A stretch of 64,000 nt of DNA from Polytrichum commune (lineage: Eukaryota > Streptophyta > Polytrichopsida > Polytrichales > Polytrichaceae): NCBI GenBank assembly GCA_950295325.1, contig OX485803.1, positions 40,005,554 through 40,069,553 on the forward strand, given 5' to 3'. Within the stretch, counting starts at the first letter, position 1, and each line of letters opens with the position of its first letter. Below the pieces are notes generated by a model that saw only the letters and a list, made by a program, of their open reading frames with translations, searched no databases and was not told the origin of the DNA. Made by a program: the position numbers and the translations under genes. This document shows, one piece after another, positions 1 to 10,600 of the stretch.

Positions 1-115
1 TTTTGCCAACCGCCAAATTTGTGTAGTTTTGCAATCTAGTGTATGCCATATTGGTGATTGGAATTGTCCAAAGTTCATGCATAAATCCAATATACTTGAA
101 TCCTAGTTTAGGATG
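1..115 (+). repeat. R1 dispersed repeat, partial copy at window edge
   Basis: About 100 bases here closely match the block at 2396-2510 and, inverted, the block at 8437-8560. Shared landmarks are TTTGTGTAGTTTTGC and TCATGCATAAATCCAA. It is one end of the R1 family and is cut by the window edge. Confidence 0.7.
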
Positions 116-299
116 GGCAAGCCAAACTAGCCTTGTAAAGGCCAATCCAGGATTTCAGGACAATGGGTCCCATGTTGCATACCCTATTCTCTCATAGTTT
201 TAAGGCAGATAGAGACACTCCCAAAAGTTTCACCCAACTTTCAAAACAAACTCTAGCACACTAATACAAAGTTTTCTCAAAGAATGATCCAACCCATGG

Positions 300-500
300 T
301 TTCATCCCTCTTTGAGAGACTTTACGAATAACTCCATTGAACCTAAATCGATTAACACACTTTAAACATTTAATCCAGTCTCTCCAAAAAACTCGTGTCT
401 TTCTAGTGTTCTTTCTTAGATCTGCACCTAACCAACCACCACTCAAATATAGGTGTCGGGTTAAGATAAGTAACCATATTAGGCATGCCTACCTAATGAT
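300..500 (+). repeat. R2 dispersed repeat, 3' half
   Basis: This stretch carries the R2 landmarks ATTGAACCTA, CCACTCAAATATAGGTGTC and GGTTAAGATAAGTAACC in the same order as the copies at 16930-17290 and 55430-55790. It has no coding potential that I can recognise. Confidence 0.65.
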
Positions 501-822
501 AAGCAGCTTCGCCTGTATTCAATACCACTTAAAAGACCTCCCACAATACTGGACCTCCCTTTCTACCGAAGGCCACTTCAGAAAAGCGGCGCCTATAACC
601 GAGAACAGAAGTCAAGGACCATCTATACTACGGTGCAATACTACGGGTATATGCTACCGCCTATAAGTATATGGGACCTATTACCGTGCCCTTGGTACCA
701 TAATAAATATACAAGGGACATATGTTTGTGATTACTATTATTAGAGTATGTGCTTTCAGACCTGTCACCGTGCACTTAATGTGTACAGCTGGAGCTCTAT
801 TATCATTTCTAGAAATCGCATG

Positions 823-918
823 TGCTATAATAGTAGTAACAATAATAATAGTAGTAATAATAATAATAGTAGTAACAATAATAATAATAGTAACAATAAT
901 AATAATAGTATAATAATA
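823..918. repeat. Degenerate trinucleotide microsatellite (AAT/AGT/AAC)
   Basis: Almost 100 bases are built of AAT, AGT and AAC triplets. The apparent poly-Asn and poly-Ile reading frames across it are artefacts of the repeat. Confidence 0.95.
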
Positions 919-1182
919 GCGCATGTGGCATGTGGTATGGAGGCCTTTTCATGCCATAGGAGGTCATGTATATGTGGCAATCAAAGAGGAAAGTTTCATT
1001 GGCTCCGGATTAAAGAGGGGAAAAAGGTGGGTGGGTGATGAGTGAGGGATTGGCAATGATGGGTCCCGTTCACACTTGGCATGCTTGGGTTCCGGCTCGG
1101 AATTCTATGGTAGTGGCCAAGAAAGCGGCGACACAAAGTGAGCACTTCTAGTAAGGAGGTTTGTGGGGTGTATTGCTATTGC

Positions 1183-1240
1183 AATGAAATGAAATTGATT
1201 TTAATGTCCGGGAAGCGACAAGGCTAATGGGACTAAGAAG
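1183..1240 (-). repeat. R1 tail fragment
   Basis: The landmark GAAATGAAATTGATTTT followed by a tract ending GGCTAATGGGACT matches the end of R1 copies at 10549, 49085 and 62125. The sequence from 1240 to about 2030 shows no gene; it is low-complexity intergenic DNA. Confidence 0.55.
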
Positions 1241-2029
1241 GCCCACTCTATAAGTTGCACAGCGTGGGGTTGGTTTGAGTACTGGCATGATTCATGTGTT
1301 AATTTATGCCTTGAATCCCATCCAACTTTGTCAATTTTTCTCAGACCCAACCTTGTCGCGTGTAAAGTGACGAGGTCCGGTTTTAGGTTCTGATGCTCTT
1401 GAGGGGAAAGTGTAGTGAAGAGAATTAACTTTCCGTGAATCAATAGTACAGATGTTCATTATCCATTCCGGCCCATGTTGAGAACTTCGGGCCAAGGAAA
1501 AGCTTGTCCTGATTCTATCAAGTTGGACCAAAGGTTTGGCGCCAAAATCGCGCCTTGTAGGGCACCACATGGATTCAAACCCAACCCTAGTGCAAAGCCC
1601 TTGGGTTAGATTTGATGAAACTAAGCGATCTTATTGGGCCAAATTTTTAGAGTTCAGGTTGGACCTCAATCCAATCCCCACGTGTAATGGACTAATTTGG
1701 AAATGTATTGTTGAGGATGGAAATAAACCGCAGGGATGAATGTCCAAGACTATGAAATGTGGATGGATGTGAAGTCGAAGGATGAGCAATTGGATGACTC
1801 TTATCTACATAAAGCAAAGTGAAAGTGATATACGCATACAATTAAGGAGACTTCAATCTATGTATAGAAAGACTTGAGACTTCTAAAAGTGTCTTATGGA
1901 TACTATGTATAGATAGGGCTTGGGGGAAGGAGAACACATGTTATGTTTTGTGTGTGTCTCCAGGTTGGGAGGTGAGCCTTTTGTCAATAAATGTTTCTTT
2001 ATTGTTTATGAATAGTTTAACGAGGTACG

Positions 2030-2510
2030 TTACACCACGTATAAAGTGGGGTCTGAAAATACATCATGATGGTTTCAAACTGGCTAATTTACTAGAGTGG
2101 CAAAATGCGGTAGCTTCCATGAGATAGAGGATAATGTCAACTAATGGTCCAATTGAAAGAAAGAAGTGAGGCTCCCTAATACTACATTCAAATAATGATG
2201 GAAACTTATCACTACTAGGGTTACACAGAATAGGGGGCACTCCAACACAAAGTGTACCTCATATTTGACATTCAAGACTAAACACTTGTCCAAAAAAAAG
2301 AAGGGATGTGCACTTTTGGGGACAAAAATGTCAAATGGCAACATCAAAAACAACAACACAACAAACACAGCTTCGATTGTTGGTATTCCATGTTCACCAA
2401 TTATCATATTTGTGTAGTTTTGCGATCTAGGTACATCATATTGGCGGTTGGAATTGTCCAAAACTCATGCATAAATCCAAATATACTTAAACCCTAGTTT
2501 CATTCTCAAC
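2030..2510 (-). repeat. R1 dispersed repeat with decayed reading frame
   Basis: The block shares about 350 bases with 62165-62420, and its right part matches 1-115 and, inverted, 8437-8662. The minus strand reads a peptide with the string EVHFVLECPL followed, after a frame slip, by LGSLTSFFQLDH. Related strings occur in the copies at 49085-49310 and 62125-62420. An H-F-x3-C-P motif of this kind is known near the C-terminus of LINE-type reverse transcriptase proteins. I infer that R1 is a decayed retroelement end, not a functional gene. Confidence 0.6.
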
Positions 2511-2604
2511 TAGATAATAGGAGCAAAAGTGGCAATGAATATTTCTTAGCTTCGACAATTTCTAAGTGAAAACAAGACTCTCAGTTTCCGGCACAAGTCA
2601 CACT

Positions 2605-2815
2605 ACTACACTAAATAATGTATTAGTATCAAAAACTATTTGGATTCACACAATGCTATATCTTTTTACTATTGATATAATTGTTTAGGAAGTAAAGATG
2701 TCAATGTTCTACAATGTCCAAGCATCCAATTTGACCTTCATTGGCAACAACTAAGATAAACAACAAATAGTTATAGCATTGTGTAATTCCAATGTTTAGT
2801 GTATTGTTTGGACTA
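2605..2815. repeat. R5 short inverted-repeat element (MITE-like)
   Basis: The left end has ACTATTTGGATTCACACAAT and the right end has the inverse, ATTGTGTAATTCCAATG, around about 150 unique bases. It belongs with 18270-18470 and 37562-37757. Confidence 0.6.
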
Positions 2816-2908
2816 AATGGGGCACCCATGCATTGGTATCTTTTGTTTTCCTTGCTTTAAAACAAATATGTGCGATGAACTTTAGCAAAACACAAAATAA
2901 CCCCCCCA

Positions 2909-2932
2909 AAAAAAGAAAAAGAAAAAGAAAAA
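2909..2932. repeat. AAAAAG microsatellite
   Basis: About four tandem AAAAAG units follow a short C run. The complementary unit CTTTTT recurs at 63919-63946. Confidence 0.9.
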
Positions 2933-3189
2933 GTAGCCCAAGTGATGAATACATTTTATTTTATGAACTCCTTTTGAAAAATACAGAAAACTCATGATGT
3001 AATCTACACAAAGTTGTTTATTCGTGAGGGTTTAGGTCCTTAGGATAGAGCAAGTCTCTAAATAAGGGTGGCATGAGAATAAGTTATAAAAACAAGAAAA
3101 CGGTACAACCATGAGGCTCTGTCCTTTCTTATGAAAAATTATAATTATAGTTGTACACTTTGCTCATGCCAATCCATGGCTATTTACTA

Positions 3190-3395
3190 TACCTATAACC
3201 AACTCTAGTCAATTAGATTTTTTTCAATACATTTTAGGGAACAACTTTAGTTAACTAGACATATATAACTATAGTTAATTACATTTTAGAACAACTATAG
3301 TTAACTACATTTTTTGGCACGAACAACTATAGAGTTGACACGAACAACTATAGTTATGAATGGCAACTACCTAACTAATAGTTGAAACAGTTGTT
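3190..3395. repeat. Local cluster of AACTATAGTT palindromic motifs
   Basis: The motif AACTATAGTTAA or a near variant occurs about five times in 200 bases, separated by short A/T-rich spacers and by ACACGAACAACTATAG units. No gene is present between 2815 and 3745. Confidence 0.7.
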
Positions 3396-3744
3396 TTGTT
3401 GTCCAAGGTATGCAAGCTTTCACCATCCACGTTAAACAAATTGGATCAAGAATAGCAAGAACAAGTACTGTCCAAGTGTGAACGCAAAATGATTAGGAAA
3501 TTTGCTCTTGAAACATAAGTCAATGCATAGTCTCTGTCCTACAGACACAACCAATAAACATCAAAGTCTTAAAATGGTCACTCAAGTTATCTATAGTAGG
3601 TCCTTCCAAGACAAAATCCACAAGGAAATGTTGGAAAAAATAGTAGTTCATATAAAAATACAAATAAAAGGCTTATGCAAACTCCACTCCCTTCTTGGAC
3701 CATCCACATAATTATGTCTTCATATAAGGTCAAGGCACCCATAG

Positions 3745-4700
3745 TCAACTAGGTTCATTTAACCGCTCACTAGGGTCATGTAATGTTGACATAGATAAGA
3801 TCTATATTTTTTTGGGCGAATGGAGTCAGGGTTTATGTGGTGATGGCTTGTGATTGATGAGGGCCAGTTTACACCATGGACCATGAAATCGGACTATGGA
3901 AGATGGCCTATTCCCATGGTTCGACTTGATGATCCAACATCCATGGTCCAATTTCTTAAAGAATCAATTTACAAAGCCTTTGGACCCCTCACTAGGTGTA
4001 AACCAAATGTGGACCAAGAGGACTGACTATGCAACAAAAGTGAATGTGTTGATTTTTTGAATATATGCCAAGAAAGGGATTTTTTGGAAAAGAAATTCAA
4101 GTTTGACCATTCTCTTATCATCTCTTGTCTTCATCTTCTCTTCCCCAAAAAAACATTTCATCAAAAAAAAAACTTCTAACATCATTGCTCTAGCATGGGC
4201 CTTTACCTTTTTCTACTAGAGCACCTCTTTTGCCTCTCCCACCACAAAACCCATTGGACCATGTCAATGGATAGTGTAGGTCTTAAAATATGCCTTTTGG
4301 GGACCTCAAACTCCATGGTCACTCTGAAATCTCTTCCTTGGTGTAAACCAAAGTCGTTCTTGGACGAGTTCAACAACCAATTATAGATTTTACAGGGCCA
4401 TGGGACGACTTCATGGTCCATGGTGTAAACATCTTGTGATTACCCTCATAAGAGTTTTGACAACTGCCATAACCAAGCATTAGAATTTAGATGAGCAGTT
4501 ATGGATTAACCTATAGATTGATTATGTGCTCCCAAACTTTACCACTTCGAAATTTGTAGCAATTTCCATATTCATGGAACAAAAAAATGCATTCTCCTAA
4601 GAATTTGTTTCTCTTCGCAAGAAGATAATTTTCTGCAATTACTTCTAAACAAATGCGGCCTCTCTTTCTTTATCGGTTATAGATGCCTCAACCTTAATTG
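3745..4700 (+). repeat. Dispersed repeat copy A, interrupted by an R4 element
   Basis: The flanks 3745-3855 and 4442-4700 match the minus strand of 62945-63270 in one continuous alignment by eye. Landmarks are ACCGCTCACTAG, GGCTTGTGATT, CTCATAAGAGTTTTGACA and GGTTATAGATGCC. The other copy lacks the middle 580 bases, so it represents the empty site. Confidence 0.8.
3856..4432 (-). mobile_element. R4 terminal-inverted-repeat element, short copy
   Basis: The ends are inverted copies around TTTACACCATGGACCATGAA. The interior aligns with both ends of the longer copy at 22881-24102, in the same orientation, and lacks that copy's middle part. A nine-base direct repeat CTTGTGATT lies at 3847-3855 and 4433-4441. 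The related repeat at 63160-63175 is continuous at this point. It has no transposase, so it would be a non-autonomous derivative. Confidence 0.75.
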
Positions 4701-5261
4701 GCTATATTTCAGAAAAATATGAGCAATCAAAGTTAGTCCACTCAAAAAGTCTGCAATCAACTTTGACCCCATGTATTCGTATCAAGGCTTTTGGTGATGC
4801 ATGTGAGTTACAAATTTCTACAAGTCTCTGACACCACCATATTGTGTCACAAATTGAACAAAGTTTGTTAGAAGAAGCACATCAAGAAGGCACCTTGTTG
4901 AAGGGACTGTCCATTTAGACCCAGAAAACCAAGAAAAATAAATTAAGGGCTAAGCATACCAAGGGAGAACATCAGCAGGACCTCTTATGCGTCTTTCTGA
5001 TACAATCACCTTCACTACAATTTCATAACTCAAACAAACAGTATGTGCATTTCTCACAAAGCATACTTTCTCATGTGTAGTCCGTTACAAAAGAAACATA
5101 TGAGCACACAGAAGTTTGGGTTATGGGCAAAGAAATTGATTGCTAAAGCCTGAGCAATTGGGAATGAAATTGCAACTACACATGCATTTGCACCACCTGG
5201 TTCAAGATCCACCCAATGAGCTAAACCATGAAGATTGTTCCAGCCCATTGTACACACTTAG

Positions 5262-5655
5262 CTCCCAAATTACAGAAAGTTGCATGTAGTTTCAACACTC
5301 TGCAAATTATCTCGAAAAGCATGTGCTACAAAAAGTGGATTCCGAAAGGGTTCCATATGCATATGGAGATTGTACATTGTTATACTTGAGAACCTGACAT
5401 TATTAAGGAGTGTGCGTTTGTTCATGTGGACACCGAGAATATAACCATGGGATGCCGCAGCTAGTGCACATTAAGACTCATCCAACAAGCCATCAAGTTT
5501 AGCCCAAATCACAGAAGACTGCAGTGTAGTTTGGACACTCTGCAATGTATTTCACAGCATTCTCCATGCTCCAAAAAGTGGATTTAGAAAGGGTTCCATG
5601 GGCATATCGAGATGGCAGTCTTATATGTTGGATCCTGACCTCTAACAGTATATAT
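5262..5655. repeat. Diverged tandem duplication in the cupin gene 3' flank
   Basis: About 130 bases at 5270-5400 recur at 5522-5655. Shared strings include AAAAAGTGGAT and GAAAGGGTTCCAT. The period is about 252 bases. It lies just past the stop codon of the cupin gene and may fall in its 3' untranslated region or flank. Between 4700 and 5262 I see no gene. Confidence 0.7.
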
Positions 5656-5727
5656 AAGCCTTATATTTACGGTCTGAATAAAAGAAACGGCTCACAGGAC
5701 GACCACATTGGTGAGAGGAGAGATAGC

Positions 5728-8012
5728 TCACTCATAGTGGGTGAGGTACTCAATGAAGGTCTTTGCGTGTGGAAACTCGGCCAGGAGCTTCGACCGACTC
5801 CCCAATTCAAAATCGGCAAAATCAAAGCCAGGAGCACAGGTGCACCCCACCAGGGAGTAATGTTTCTCACGATCCCGGGGTTCCGATTTCACCAAAGGGG
5901 CACCATCTTTGGGAAGGTGGGCAATGTCCTTGGTAGGGTAAGCCCCAAACCACACCATGGGTTTTGTCACATACTGAAGTTTTTGGCCCGCTGCAAGATC
6001 ATTGCCCAACACAACATGCGACTCCTTCCCATGTTCATCAATTTCATACACCTGAATGTCAAAATATTAGAATGGAATCCAGTGCAACTGATGATTCAAT
6101 TCCCCTTAATGAACAAAGGGTGGCTTAAACCCATCACCTTAACTCAAATCCTAAGGGAATTCCTGAGGTCAAGACCAATGTTGGACCAGTATATAGGTGC
6201 ATGCATGGTACTGATATTCAATATCAAAACTGGTATCTGTAACCTACCCCAACTGGTATCAAAATTGTGACACCAATCATATATTGATACTTGGTCGGCA
6301 TAACAAGATGAAAGAATTTTTTCATACCCAGCTCATTACTTGGGTCAATACCATCTTAAACCATATTGACAATTGTGTAGTTTTACCTGGGTATCAAGGA
6401 CATTGCAAGGTATATGGACCACAATGGTATGCAAATCAAAATATCCTCAAATACCCGTACCCTACCAGTATCAAAAATTTGTAAATCCCCACTATATATA
6501 CCCAAGTTGTATAAAAGGATGATAGCAGTCCAACACCAGTCAAGATGCCTAAGGCCAGAACAATGAAATAGTGCTAGGATGGGTGACCTACACTTGATTC
6601 TTAGTGCACCCTACCACTATGGTCCACTCAATCATATTGGACATTTTCAACCAACCTATGGAAACCTAGGGGCTGCCCCTTGGGGGAGAGAGTCACGGGC
6701 AGTAATATTTGTGCCCACTCGAGGTGTTCACCTTTGACAGAAGGCAGGAATTTTTTTGAGGTCCCTCTAAATCTTGCGATGCATGTTTCGGGATTACACA
6801 TAGAATTACCAACTCAAAGATGAACCAACACCACAATTCATGCCAGTGGCAACACATCAGAGTCATCTCCCTCTCTAATTATCTATCTCACTAAATGAAA
6901 ACATATCATATACAGCTTATCCATTGCAAATCCTAAGAACCTAATCACAGCCTTCTAAACAAGCCAAGGGAGGCTAAACCCTGGAACAAAACCATACCCA
7001 ACTTAAGGATAGTACTCTAACATGGAATATTAACCAATGTGGAGCTTGATCATGTGAGGGATGGCTTATTTCCAAAGTTTTAAAATGAGAATTTTTGAAA
7101 TAGGAATGCACTCTGTCCATTCCCCAATGAGAGTTTTCAACCTACCCCTGCACCCACAGAAAGATGACTGTAAGTGGAAATTTTGTCATACCGTGATTGG
7201 CTCACCAATGTAGAAGTGCCACACCTCGGCAAGAGGAATCCGATGCAAGTTGGATGTCGCTCCGCTGGGCATGAGGAACATGATTGCAGTGCTCACCGGC
7301 CGCCCAACCTTATCTGCAATGCAACCACAATGTCACCACCTTCAGTAACCTTACCCGATCCATAAATCTAGAGAGATCCACTTTGGTGCATTCAAGCATC
7401 CTGTGTGGTTTGACCTAAAGATTCAACAACCTACTGTGCAAAAGCTCAAAATCCGAAACGCAGAAAACTTCAATTTCACAAAGAGAATGCAAATGTGAAA
7501 AGGAGTCCTAATTCTCCTCCTTAGCCAAGAAAATTAGGATCGATCCGTTGAGCTAAATCATGTGGCCAACAAATCAATCAGGCAAGCAAACATCCCACCC
7601 ATACTAGTGCAAGAGATCTCAAACGCCCAGGAACTAAACTTCACAAAGAGAATGCAAATTTGAAATGAAGCCTTAACCTCTCCTCCTTAACCCTATCCAT
7701 TACCCAAGAAAATCAGGATCGATCCATTTGAGATAATTCATATGGAAAATGAATTGATCAGGCAAGCAAACATCCTGCCGTTTACTAGCTACTGCAAAAG
7801 ATCTCAAAGGCCAAAAAACTAAACTTCACAAAGAGAATGGAAATGAGATGTGTATGAGAAGACATGGGAGGACAGCTCTTACAATTGGCGGGGAGGGAGT
7901 CCGCAGCGAGCATCACATCCGTGTCCCTGAAAGTCTCCTTGTAGTAGCCACCCTCCACATGGGGCTCCAGCTCCATCACCTCGATGAGCTCCGACAATGG
8001 CATTGTCGCCAT
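5728..8012 (-). CDS. DUF985 (Cupin_5) family protein, three exons
   Basis: Exons on the minus strand are 8012-7883, 7313-7192 and 6051-5728. All junctions are GT..AG and the frame closes to 191 residues, close to the usual size of this single-cupin family. The start is the ATG at 8012; the open frame upstream of it lacks an in-frame ATG. Family hallmarks are the N-terminal EPHVEGGYYKETF (residues 16-28), the HRIPLAEVWHFY block (67-78) carrying the candidate metal-binding histidines, and the C-terminal GCTCAPGFDFADFELG. The fold is a small beta barrel of the RmlC-like cupin superfamily. The biochemical role of plant members is not established. No signal peptide or membrane segment is visible, which suggests a soluble protein. 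Intron 2 (6052-7191) contains a 5S-rRNA-derived sequence. Splice joins are inferred from sequence only. Confidence 0.9.
6516..6612 (+). pseudogene. 5S rRNA-derived sequence (pseudogene or 5S-type SINE head)
   Basis: The stretch begins near AGGATGATAGCAGTCCAACA, continues with a CCAGAAC block, and holds TAGTGCTAGGATGGGTGACC, which differs by one base from the conserved 3' internal-promoter region of plant 5S rRNA. It ends at TTAGTGCACCC, matching the 5S 3' end. It is about 97 bases, against about 120 for a real 5S gene, with the central A-box region deleted, so it is not a working gene. It sits antisense to the cupin gene inside its intron 2. Confidence 0.65.
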
Positions 8013-8269
8013 AGCTTCCTTCCCCCTCTCTGTCTGTGCTCCGATTCGCAAAGCTCGTCAACGGATCCTCGCAATTCCTCTCTGAGATTAGTGATGCAAT
8101 TCGATATGCTATGTTTTGCAGATGGAGAAGTGTGCCTTGGGATTCCGACCTGCAATTTGTGTGATCGGAGTCCACAACCTGTGCACAAATTTCTCTCTCA
8201 CACTCTGACACGACCCTTGGCACCACAAACCCCTATCGTTAAAAGGGTTTTAACTCTCCACTAAACATC

Positions 8270-8900
8270 TCATTTAGTTTAGTGTGGCCCACACTAAGAT
8301 ATTCTCGAAGGATACGAAACACGTAATTAGTGCAAGGTGATTAGTAAATCCAAATAGTGTCCATAGCCGTTTGCCTCATGATTTTCTGGGCTCGTATAAA
8401 TAACTTATCCGTTATCAAAGTGAAGGTTGTTGTGTTCAACTAGGATTTAAGTATATTTGGATTTATGCATGAATTTTGGACAAATTGCCAATATGACGTA
8501 CACTGGATTGCAAAACTACACAAATATGATGGTTGACGAACATGGCATACAAATGTTTAAAGTTATGGTTGTTCTATTGTTGTTTTGGTTGTTGCCATTT
8601 GATGTTTTTGTCCCCACAAGTGCACATCCCTTCCTATTTCTGGACAAGTGTTTTGTCCAATAAACTTAAATGCCAAATGCTCACTAAGTGGTCATAGAGG
8701 GGCCCCCAATCATGTAGAGTATTGAGTCTAGAATGGTTAGTATATCTTGAGCACATAGCCCAATCACTTTTAAACGCATGTGCGTTTTGGTGCCAATACT
8801 TAGATTGACACCTAACCACATTTCACTCAAATATTGGTGTTTGGATCATTGTTGTGTTCGAACTCCTAGGCATGCCTACCTTTATCGTGTCTCGCAATCA
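8270..8900 (+). repeat. R2 dispersed repeat, split by an R1 insertion
   Basis: The part at 8270-8437 matches 16950-17100 and the part at 8676-8900 matches 17095-17280, so the two halves form one R2 copy. The intervening 240 bases belong to R1 in inverted orientation. Between 8013 and 8270 lie the presumed promoter and 5' end of the cupin gene. Confidence 0.7.
8437..8675 (+). repeat. R1 fragment inserted in R2
   Basis: This is the reverse complement of about 2280-2510, with shared strings TATTTGGATTTATGCATGA and GACAAGTG. It divides an R2 copy into two parts, so it arrived after R2. Confidence 0.7.
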
Positions 8901-8951
8901 TTAGGTAGCAATCAATGTTAGAGTGATATCACCTTTTTAAATGCCACGTGG

Positions 8952-8972
8952 ATATATATATATATATATATA
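8952..8972. repeat. AT dinucleotide microsatellite
   Basis: Ten AT units in a row. Confidence 0.95.
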
Positions 8973-9424
8973 ATGAGGACTCTATATTTGTCTAATACAA
9001 GTAGAGTATGGGTATCTAAGGTTTTTTTTGTTATTTATACCATTTGGGTCTATGTGCCATCTAAAAATCCTTATACTTGGGTGAAGTTACCCAAATATCA
9101 ACATAGTATTAAGATGATATTGACCCAAATAATGACTTGAATACGCAAATATTTACATGTCTTGTGATACCACCAAGTATCAGTATATGACTCGTACTCC
9201 TATCTTGATACCTGTTTGGTAGGTTCTTTAATACCATTGTCGAAATTTTGTTTTGATACCATGTACTAGCCTAGACACCACTTTAACATTGGTGGCAACT
9301 AGAGAGAATGTCAAATGGCACTTGATGATAAATGACAAGTCATGAAGACGTTATTCTACTAACTCGGCATGCAATTCTTAATCTCATTCTAAAGGTATTA
9401 TTACACCATTTATTTCACTTAAGG

Positions 9425-9600
9425 TGTACAAGGGTCTTATGTGGTCACTCTTTTTAAATTGATGTTATATGGGAAGGCTTGTAGATAAGAATGTCGCCCA
9501 CTAAGATGATACTTGTTACAAAGAGATTGGATTTATGTGCTCAAAATATAGACACCGTTCTAGGTTCAATTGTTAACATAATTGAGAGGGCCTACATGAT
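9425..9600 (-). repeat. R2 dispersed repeat, inverted partial copy
   Basis: The strings TGGTCACTC, GGATTTATGTGCTCAAAATAT and TTCTAGGTTCAAT are the inverse of R2 landmarks and resemble the copy at 32055-32215. From 9600 to 10540 I see only A/T-rich sequence with no supported gene. Confidence 0.6.
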
Positions 9601-10548
9601 TAGTTTTAAAAGATAGTGAGATTCAAACTCTAGCTTCTTATAGCTTGTGCATGATCTTAATTTTGATCCAAAAACTTGAAATGACAATCTTTGTGGATTC
9701 CAATTGATAATTGACCAAGGCAATACTCCACATAACTTGGTGCTAATTGAACAGAATAAACACCTCCTTAGTGCTCTTTACCTAATTTAGTTTGAGTGCT
9801 TGGAGTTGCACATCCCCTATTTATGGCATATATTTATCACAATTTCTTGAAGCTCTATTATTCTAATTCACTTATAAATAGAACGTGAAATCATTAAGTA
9901 TTGCTACCATATTGATGTGATCTTGAGATCATTACTAACAACTTTTCTTTTAGGTACAATAAAAATTGAGCCCTAGAAAGCTTATTTTTTAGATGATTTA
10001 ATGATATCACAATATGCTCCATGAAGTTAACGACTAACTTTCACATTCCTAGACCCTAAATTGGCAACGCAACCATGACTTGAAAAGGTTGTACACTCTG
10101 AGAAACGGAGAGAGGGAATTATCCCATACGAGCATACCTCTGCATCATCCAATATAAAAACTTGACCCCTATAAATTCGTAGTTGATTCATCCCAAATAA
10201 TTTGGACTAGACTAGTTCAAGGTCCTTAAAACCAATTTCAGTGTCGTATTCACTAAAAATAGAAACCTTCGGGATGCATACACTTTTACGGGTTTTATGT
10301 TGGATGAATGAAAGATACGTTCGTATGCAATAATTCCCTCCCTCCAAGAGAAACTTACACCCAATGAGAAGGTCAAAAGTATAACTTTCATAGAAGTGAT
10401 TAAAATTCTCCAAAGTTGATTTCGCACTCTTATGCAATTACTGATCTAGATAGTTGCCTACCATGAAGTACCAGGAAGCTTGCATGGTTCCTCTTTTTTG
10501 ATGCCAAACCTTGATTTGCACATGGGATCTGAGCGAGTCTCACCCAAC

Positions 10549-10600
10549 GAGTGAAATGAAATGAAATTGATTTTAAAGTCTGGGAAGCCAATGTAAGACA
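10549..10600 (-). repeat. R1 tail fragment
   Basis: It holds GAAATGAAATTGATTTTAAA followed by GTCTGGGAAGCC, matching 1183 and 62125. The interval from 10600 to 11993 is the 3' flank of the poly(A) polymerase gene and shows no other gene. Confidence 0.55.

Noticed and set aside
661-924. Poly-Ile/Thr and poly-Asn open frames
   Set aside because: Produced by the trinucleotide microsatellite at 823-918.
5545-6270. Long plus-strand open frame of 241 codons
   Set aside because: It is antisense to exon 3 of the cupin gene and has no recognisable domain; the minus strand explains the region.
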